A stretch of DNA of 64,000 bases from contig NW_002476202.1 of assembly GCF_000189635.1 (NCBI RefSeq), forward strand, positions 1-64,000. Direction: 5' to 3'. Shown here one piece after another: positions 55,801 to 64,000 of the stretch. Position 1 is the first letter of the stretch. Every line of letters begins with the position of its first letter. The notes beneath the pieces are model-generated. The model made no database searches. It saw nothing but the letters and a program-made list of their open reading frames with translations, and was not told where the DNA came from. Source of the stretch: Tetrahymena thermophila SB210 (Eukaryota; Ciliophora; Oligohymenophorea; Hymenostomatida; Tetrahymenidae). Position numbers and translations under genes: made by a program.

Positions 55801-58800
55801 GGGGTGCTATATATATCTAAGGACTAGCAACTAACAAAAATGAAATAATTAACTCTTCTTTTATAAATAATTTGGCTACTAAAGATGGAGGAGCTGTTTA
55901 TATACATGCCTTTTAAGATGATGTATTTTAGCTTAGTGTAATTTAAAATATATTTAGAGAGAATTTGTCAAATCAAGGATCAGGAGGAGCCATAATGATA
56001 AATAGTGATTCAATTAATTCAACAAAATAATAAATTTTAATAAAAAATTCTTTATTCTCAGTTAATTAAGCTTAAGTAGGAGGGGCTATTTACAATTAAG
56101 GTATACGTCCATTTATAGATTCAAGTAATATTATTAAAAATAATATTGCAAATTTATATGGATCTGATATATTCTCCTATCCTACATCTTTATTATTACT
56201 TAACATAGCTGATTTTAATTTTAACAATTAATTTGATATAAATAATTATAAAATAATCTTGAGTGATTTTAAAAGTGGAGGAAATCTACCTAATTTTATA
56301 TTTTAGCTCAGAGATGAAACAAATTTAACATTTATTTAATAAAAAAATTAATTATTAACTGCATAAGTTCAAGTTAGTAGTAAAACACAAAACAATTCAT
56401 AATATTACATTAGAGGTAATTCATAAATTAATATAGATCCTACTTAAAACATTTTTAATTTTTCTAACCTCTAATTTATTGGTATTCCTTAATCATCATG
56501 TGTGATATAGTTTACATCTGATTCAATTAAGATCTATAATAATTTCACTAATTAATATGACTCAAATTACACATTTGATGTTCATGTGAATTTTAGAAAA
56601 TGTTAATATGGAGAAATAATTAATAAATACAATAATTTTTAAGAATGTTAAACTTGTGAAAATGGCAAGTATAGTTTAGATTATACAAGCTGTTACCCTT
56701 GTCCATATGGAGCAGAGTGTACATATGGAATAATTAATCTTTAGTAAGGTTTTTGGAGAGAAGAAGAGTATAGTCCAGATATATTTGAATGTGTTAATAG
56801 AAAACAAAATTGTGATAAAAGTAGTTTTGGAAATTAAGTATGCATTACTGGAAATATAGGACCATTGTGTGAAGAGTGTGATGTAAGAAAATATTAAAAT
56901 ATTATATTTATTTATTTAAATTATATTTTAAAAGATTTATGGAGAATTTTGGGGAGAGAGTTATACGAGGTTGAGTAAATACTAATGCACATAATGTAAA
57001 AATATCAAATAGAATTTATGGAAATTATTTATCAGTGTTTTATGGATATTTATTTCACTTCATATTACTGTGAGAACAGATAGAGATTATTAGACATCAA
57101 AGATTTTAATCTAAGCAATAATAAGAAAAAGACCTATTAGTAACTCTAGTGTATCTTATTCGTTAAGGGGTATATTAATATAGAAGTGTTATATAAAAAT
57201 TTTCACAAATTATATTCAAATAACTTCATTTATAGCATCGTATAACTTAAGTTTCCAATCTGGTAAATTATATTAGAATTCTAGACTTTAGTTATTCATT
57301 TTTTTTTAAATGATAATGAATTAGATTTGTTTGAATTAGCTTCAGCTGTAGGGGTTCCTGTCTCTAGCTCTATAGATTTTTTTGATTGCTTTCTTAAAGA
57401 TTTAAATATAAAAATTCCAATAATTTACTTCAAATTGATAATATCATTATAAATAATTATAATAGTCTTGATACTATATGCTATTTGGTTAAAAGTAATG
57501 TAATCTTGCATTTATAGATATAAGAAATACGATATCTATGCACTCTATACAGGATTTATATTTTTATTCATGTTTCTCTAACCAGATTTAGTATAGTAGA
57601 TGATTGGATTAGTTTCTTGTAGGTAGGTTGGAAAATCTTCTTATATACTAATAAACATGAATTACAAATGTAATACATAAGAATTTAATTTCTACAGTTT
57701 TATTTTAGTTCTTCCTTTGCTTGCTATATGGGTTTTTATAATCCCTGGTTTATTATTCTTTTAGGTATTTTAATACAGAAGAAAACTAGGATTGGATAAT
57801 ATTTAAGTAAATTTAAAGTATGGATACTTATTCAAAGAATATAAAAAGAATGTATATTACTGGGAATTCATTAAAATTAATTAAAAAATATTTATAATTA
57901 TAATATTAAGTTATTACTCTTAAGATGCTGTTATAAAGGGTGTTTTAAGCTATTTAATAATTATGCTTTATGACTTTTTAGCAAGGAAGTTGTAACCATA
58001 TAGCTTAAACTAGCTAAACTAAATAGATAGTTACTCCACCAAAGTATGTTCATTTACAATTCTGCTTTGTATTGTTTAAAGTGATAGTGAATAGGAATAC
58101 TTGCAAGTATTATGCTTTGTTATTATGATAATCTTAAATGGATGGATTATCTTATTTATAATTTTTAAGGTTTTGCAAAAGAAACTCCTTTAAATAAAGA
58201 ATCAGATTTAAAATTCTAAATATTTTAAAAAATATTTAAGTAAATATTCATATTTTAATTCTAAAAGTTAATCAATTAAATAGCAGTTGAAATTTAAAAT
58301 GTAAAAAATTTTGTTGAAATTTTCAAATTTAAATCAAGATTAAAAGTCATCACTTTTTCACCAATATATAAGTTAAGGTAAATAAAGAATTATCTATTTA
58401 AATAAATCTTAAAATAATATTTAAATAATAAAAGAAAATAGAAGAATAATAAACTTTATTTAAGATCACAATAAATTATCTCATACAAAAAATTCAAGAA
58501 ACGAACCAAATTTCTCAGAATAATTTCTCAAAGAAAATAATTTAAAAAGCTTAAATTCACCTTAGAGTCATTCTAACTTACTAATTTTAGATCCTTCTTC
58601 TAAATCTCCTTATTTTTATTCTAAAAATGAAAATTTTAAACAAAATTTTGCATGTAAATTATTATTAAAAGTAAATACTAAGATTATTTAAAATCTTTTT
58701 TAATTTTAAAGAATAGGAAAGCATTCAAATTTTGCAAAAGCATGTATTCACAGCAGAGAAAGATTAAAAAAACGAAGAAAATTTATCTATTTCTATTAAT

Positions 58801-59588
58801 TCAGCAAATGAAGCATAGATGAATCAAGAAATTCAAGCCTTATCGCACCACAGTTAACAATAAAATTTAACTAAATTAGATTAACCAAGTATGAATTAAA
58901 AACTATAATAAATAGTTAACTTAATTATATTTAATAAATATAAGGCACTGAAGCACTTTAAGATAATATTTAACCTATAAATTAAACTTAGACAATAAAA
59001 TGCTTTTAAAAGGATTAAAGTTTTGGAAAAGATTTATGTAAAATTTATAAATAATTTTATTTCATTTTAATTAATTATTAAAAATTTAAAAGAAAACAAA
59101 AATCATAAACTCAATTCTGTAAGTTTACAAAAATAGTCTGAAGTTTTATCAAATAAATAAAATCCTTTCAATTAATTTTCGAAAATTCAATAAATCAAAG
59201 CTGATAATTATGAAGAGATGATGGCAATAGGCTAAGAATAAAAAAATTCAATAGATTAATCAAATTAGATTTAATTAACTGATTCAAATAGTTAAGAAAT
59301 GAAAATAGTAAACACTGTCAATAAAAAAGAATAGATAATTTAATAAGATTAGATTTAGCATATAGAAAATGAAGCTTAGCCTAAAGAGAGCATTTTATCT
59401 TGATAAGATATGCCAGATAAAAAATCTTAAAAAAAACTAGATGATACAATTACATTTAGGTAATATTACAATTTTTAAATAGAAAATAATATTTTAATTT
59501 TATCAAAATTAAATAAATAGTTTTAAATACAAATAGTAACGATGCTGCTAATTAATAAAACAAATAGAACCCTTTCAATAATTTTTGA
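49835..59588 (+). CDS. Giant surface-type transmembrane protein, copy C (close paralogue of copy B)
   Basis: ATG at 49835 starts a signal peptide (MLKIFTLTLITIQNIFILFT) followed by GQKCPQ, as in copy B; the first intron (about 49933-49980) splits the gene at the same place as in B. It runs to TGA at 59586-59588, after KQNPFNNF; copy B continues beyond the matching QNPFN motif, so the tail here is shorter. Architecture as in B: propeller-like region (LLIVDPYSLK, NVYVWNAQNF), Cys cluster (CLHDLNSCMSC), beta-helix ending in GGAIYI/GGAVYI repeats near 55800-56150, Cys hinge near 56640-56900 (CQTCENGKYSLDYTSC, CYPCPYGAEC, CEECD), about seven helices at 57000-58180 (including IIYFKLIISLQIIII and YWEFIKINQKIF) and a Gln-rich tail. 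In the hinge and membrane exons the DNA looks about 80-85% identical to B by eye. Introns sit at the same places but differ in length (about 260 bases at 51886-52146 against about 75 in B). The frame is kept open throughout, so it looks functional. Ligand and role are unknown. Confidence 0.78.
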
Positions 59589-60095
59589 AAATACATCAAC
59601 TCAATACTGATAATGATAATAAGGATATCGAATATGCTTCATAAAGTATTGTCCAATAAAATTTAGTTTTAATATTATTTACATATTTTTTTCTATTATA
59701 TTTTATGATGTAAAACTTAACATTGTCTAATATTGTAAATTTAATTTACACTCTTTTTTAATGTTTGTTATATTGTTTTATTATTTTAGCAGTTTACTAA
59801 TTTGCTCCTTTTTAAACTCATAAAATTTTATTTAAAAAATATTCATATAAAAGTTTATTATTTAAAGATTATTTTTCTAAAATTTTAAACTTATTTTTTT
59901 ATAATTTTCAGAAAATAATGAAGTTTTTAATTTAATCTTAGGTTATGATCATTTAAAAAAATGGTTAATGTAAATAAAATACCTTAATTTACTAACACAA
60001 AAATCTATTTATATATAATATGGAAAACTAATAATTTTTAATAAAGATAAAAAAACAATATCGATAACAATTTTAATAAAAGTTGATAACTATTT
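59589..60095. other. Spacer between convergent genes
   Basis: About 500 AT-rich bases between the stop of giant copy C (plus) and the stop of the Cys-rich membrane protein (minus). After the TGA at 59586 the plus frame stays open for a while with no gene-like content. Nothing else was recognised. Confidence 0.5.
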
Positions 60096-63000
60096 TCATA
60101 ATTAAGGTATGTTATTCATCTGTTTACTTTTTTTACCACTTACTTCTTATAAAGCAATTTATCTAGCATAAATTGGATTTAAATTCCATTTAATTTATAA
60201 TTTTTGTATATCATCAAGTTATTCAACAACATTGTGGTCCATTCTTTTTGATTATAAATTTAACAATTAATTAATTTTAAATAAACATAAATAATTTATA
60301 AATATTTAAAATATTACGATCTATCTGTTTGATATTCTAAAGTTTGGCTTGAAATTGGCATACCTAATCCACTTGTCATAGATAAATTTTATAACTACAT
60401 GTTTAATTTGTGCTTATTTTTGAGCTCTTCTCTAAACTTTTTCATTTTCATGTCATCTTCATAATAGTAGCTAGTTTTAACAATAAATCTTTTTTTACAA
60501 TAAATTATATGCATTGTGTAGACGATTGTAAAAATAGCATATATTAGAATAACTCCATTTAAAAGCCACATTGAACCTAAAGTTAGCCATGAAATAAGTT
60601 TGTAGTGAGTAGTTATTACCAAGAATATCAAAAAGCTAATCCAAGTGTTCAGCACTTCGATAATAACATAGTATCTCAGCTGATGCTTTATTGTGAAAGG
60701 CTTCCAATAAATTAGGTAAATAGTAAAGAATAAGTTTGATACTAAAATGAATGAGCAAGATACCATCTTATTTGGAACTAAATAAAGGAGAGCTAAGTTA
60801 AGAATTTTTCTTGCTTCAAATATGAACCAAAAGTATTTTTAAAATGCTGACATTACCGATATATTCTACACAAGATATTAAATCTTTGGGACTTCATCTC
60901 TGTCTAGGTACCTTGGATCAAAACATCTTACTTTCTTAAAGAGTACAAACAAAATGAAGAGATATGCTAAAATAAAAACAATTTGAAGGACAAAGCTAGT
61001 AATATTTAACCAGTGGGTAAATTCTATGTAAAAGAAGCCTTTAAAAATAGATGCAAAAATGAAGTTTGAGAAGATCTAATTGAACCAAATGAGATATGAA
61101 TATTTTTTTTCACAATACTTTGAAAAGAAAGTTATTTTCTTACTGATTATAGTTATCGTTTTTAAAACTAATAACAAGCCTACCAGCAAGAAAATGTAAA
61201 TTATCACATTTTTTATAAATTATTTGCTAAAATTCTTAGAATACAGCATTTTGAGATCATTATCTAATAAGACATCTGAAGAAAGAGTTCTTTTATTTTT
61301 TAATTACTAACTTTAGTCATCTATTTAATCATTATTATTGTCTTCTACTGGTTCTTCATCTAATGATTACAAAGGACTAGGGAATAAATTAATGATATTC
61401 ATTGAGAAGTACTATCCTATAAACGTAGGTCCTAAACTTATTTATTTTAAATCATCACACACTATAAAATTACCTATCAACTGTTATATTTATAAGGTAT
61501 ATCCAAAAGTAGCAGCAGAGACTAAAACGACTGAGGAGCCTGCTTGAATAGCTGTTGAAGTTACCTAGACAGATTTCATGCTCACATCAGTTTTATTGAT
61601 AACCTCTATTTCTTTTTCACAGTCTTCCTCTTCTTTGAAATTACAGGTGTAGTATTTATATCTTTCGTCAAATTTACAGGTTTTTCTATCAGTATTTAAA
61701 ATGTATTCATGAGAACATTTTAAACATTTATCAGACTAGCAGTAGTCACAATTTTTTTGCTGACATTCTGTGCAAATATTTGTTATAGGATCTGGGTAGT
61801 ACTTAACAGGACATTTCTGGCATATATTTTTTCTCTCGTCAATAAAACTAAGTCCTTCTTCACATTTCTCACAAGTTATTGCATTTTTACACTCTAAGCA
61901 GTTGTAAAAACAGTGCTCACAAATCCTCGATTAAGGATTAACATATTAACCGCTACCACAATCTACTACACATTACTTATTTCCATTAGTTATTTTATAA
62001 GCACATTACTAACATTTCTTTTTCTATGGATTTTTAATAAATCCATCTTGGCACTTATTAACGCATATGTTATTTTGATCAAAAAAGTAATCTGAATTTT
62101 TACATTCTATGCAATCTCTTTCTGATGATTCTTTACAGCTTTTACAGCTTTCATGACATGGCTTACAGGCTTTTTATTTCTTATCTGTTTTTAAAAATAT
62201 GTAATAAAATTATAAATGAAGAATTTCTTTCAGTAAATTGAGTAAATAAAAAATAAAGGTGGGGGATTGATTAATATTAAATCAGACAAATTTAATTAAT
62301 TTCAAAAAAATGATTAAAGTAATTCAAAAAATAGTAACAAAGCACTTGTAAGAATTACATAAAATTTGATGATTATCTCACTTGAATGCGTTAATAAAAT
62401 TTAACTTACAAATCGCATTCAATGCTTTTGGATAGAAAAATATAAAAAATAAATTATTACCAAGGTATTCCCCGATTTCACATTTGAAGCATTATCCTTC
62501 TAAAAGAGTATAATCTGGTTAACAAGTGTAACACTCTTGAAGACCTGTGCATTCTAAGCAATTAGTGGCGCATTTAGCGCATTTAATGTTTTACTCATCA
62601 AAGAAACTGCCTTTAGGGCATTTTTTTGAGCAAGACAAATCATCTTATAAAATTCCTACTTTACATTTCATACACTAGTTTATTCCCTCTCCAAAGCAGG
62701 TTTCACAATTTTAATGACACTGTAAACAAGACTTTTAACATTTCAAATTTATTCCAGAAGGTAGCGAAACAGATGAACTTTTTGAAAAGATTTTTACCTC
62801 ATTATCTTAACAATTGTAGTTAGTAGAAACGGAACATTTTTTACATTCTAAGTTTGAAGGCCCTAAACATTCTGAACAATCACTATGACAGTTTTTACAT
62901 ACAGAATTTTCTCCATATTAATTAGAATCACAATCTCCACAAATTTTTGTATCAGTTCTAATGAATTTATTTGAATTTTAACATTTAATACATTAATTTT

Positions 63001-64000
63001 AAAGGGGTCCTGTGCAAGAAGAGCAATCAGAATGACAGCTTTTACATTCATTTTCAGAATCAACAAATTAATTATTTTCGCATTTTCCACAGATTCCATT
63101 TATTGTTTTTGGATAGTTTTTTTCACATTTCAAACACTAAGTACCATCTTTACATGAAACACAGTTAGCTATACAATTTTAGCAATTAATACCATCATTA
63201 AATTAGTTATAATCACATTAAACACATTTTTTCTGTGAACTAATTGAGAGATAGTAGCCATTTTTTGAACATTTTTAGCAATCAAACTATGTTTCTCCGT
63301 TGCAAATTTAACAATCCTAGTGACATTACTTACAGATGTGGTTTTTATCAAAGAAATATCTATCATATACACACTCTTTACATTCACTTTATTTTTCACC
63401 AGTACATGTTTTGCAATCAGGATGGCATTTTTTACAGAATTTACCGTCTATGTAATAATTTAATGATATGTTACAAGGTTAACAAATATTTTATTCACTT
63501 AACTTTAAATTAGGATCTTTGCATTCTGTGCATTCATTATTTGAAGGACCCGTGCATTTAAAACAAGAGCTATCACATGCTTTGCACTCTTAAGTAACCT
63601 TGTCAATATAATATCCATTTTACTCATCACATTTCTAACAAATATTACCTAAATCACTCCTCTTATATAAACCATCGCTGCATTGATTGCATTCTTTATC
63701 AGACTACCCAAAGCATGTTTTACAAGATTTATTACAATCTAAGCAAGAGTTAGTGTCTTTATCTACATATTTCCCTTTATTAAGATCACATTCTGAGCAC
63801 TAACCACCATAATCTTTTATTGGGGTACCGATGAAGCTGGAACCAGCAGGGCATTTAAGACACTAATTTTTTTCTTTACCTGAACATGTTTGACAAGAAT
63901 TATCGCAAGGTCTGCAATTTTTATTATCAATAAAAAACTTTTCATTTGTATTGCATTTAATACATTCGCTTGTGTCTCCATTGAAATAATAGTCACTAAT
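60096..64000 (-). CDS. Cys-rich (furin-like/growth-factor-receptor-type) multi-pass membrane protein, 5' part outside the window
   Basis: The minus strand is open from the right edge, so the start lies beyond 64000; TGA is at 60096-60098. From 64000 to about 61700 the protein is a string of Cys modules with CxxC pairs spaced as in furin-like repeats. Examples are CIKCNTNEKFFIDNKNC, CQTCSGKEKNQCLKC and CFKCTGPSNNECTEC, roughly 15 or more modules. An intron lies near 62200-62450. From about 61300 to 60450 there are about six or seven membrane helices (VIIYIFLLVGLLLVLKTITI, VSCSFILVSNLFFTIYLIYW, WISFLIFLVITTHY), then a charged tail (DDMKMKKFREELKNKHKL). A last intron of about 75 bases precedes the final exon, which ends KKSKQMNNIPQL. 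Tetrahymena genomes contain large families of such proteins. The repeat type differs from the propeller/beta-helix giants, although the Cys-then-helices plan is similar. A receptor-like role is inference. Confidence 0.78.

Noticed and set aside
61338-61547. Standard-code plus-strand ORF starting MSSTGSSSNDYKGLG
   Set aside because: It lies opposite the Cys-rich membrane protein, whose minus-strand frame is clearly coding with the ciliate code. The plus ORF is antisense shadow.
63244-63513. Plus-strand ORF of 89 codons
   Set aside because: Antisense to the CxxC modules of the minus-strand gene; its composition mirrors the opposite strand.
1-64000. Many in-frame TAA and TAG codons, as if all large genes were pseudogenes
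   Set aside because: Conserved proteins (IFT122, the Old Yellow Enzyme homologue, reticulon) read perfectly when TAA and TAG are glutamine, so these are sense codons, not damage.

Overview
The window is the left end of a ciliate macronuclear chromosome, very probably from a Tetrahymena species. It opens with C-strand telomere repeats of the CCCCAA type. Base composition is extremely AT-rich. Genes read through TAA and TAG as glutamine and stop only at TGA (ciliate nuclear code). They are cut by many short AT-rich GT...AG introns. Standard-code ORF calling therefore misses almost every gene here. All coordinates below were read by eye with the ciliate code; spliced structures are approximate, but most start and stop codons could be fixed.

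Layout, left to right: telomere and about 1.6 kb of gene-free subtelomere; a cyclic-nucleotide-binding-domain (CNBD) protein (1609-4485, +); the intraflagellar transport protein IFT122 (5821-10971, +); a second CNBD protein (11661-15319, +); a giant membrane protein on the minus strand (15850-27282); 3 kb of gene-poor DNA; a reticulon-like ER-shaping protein (30298-31388, -); a small unknown protein (32924-34423, +); a second giant membrane protein (35643-44803, +); an Old Yellow Enzyme family flavin oxidoreductase (45199-46428, -); a decayed fragment of a giant membrane protein (48791-49640, +); a third, closely related giant membrane protein (49835-59588, +); and the 3' part of a cysteine-rich multi-pass membrane protein that runs off the right edge (60096-64000, -).

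Two themes stand out. First, IFT122, a core retrograde ciliary transport (IFT-A) subunit, sits between two unrelated-looking CNBD proteins; the proximity may be accidental. Second, more than half of the window is one family of very large surface-type proteins. Their layout is signal peptide, propeller-like region, GGAI-type beta-helix repeats, Cys-rich hinge, several membrane helices and a Gln-rich tail. There are three full-length members plus one relic, two of the full copies forming a tandem pair with the relic between them. This looks like a subtelomeric, still-duplicating family of receptor- or adhesin-like proteins. It is the most interesting content here. The shared architecture and sequence are seen directly; the function is inference.

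No tRNA, rRNA, CRISPR array, transposon or virus-like element was recognised.
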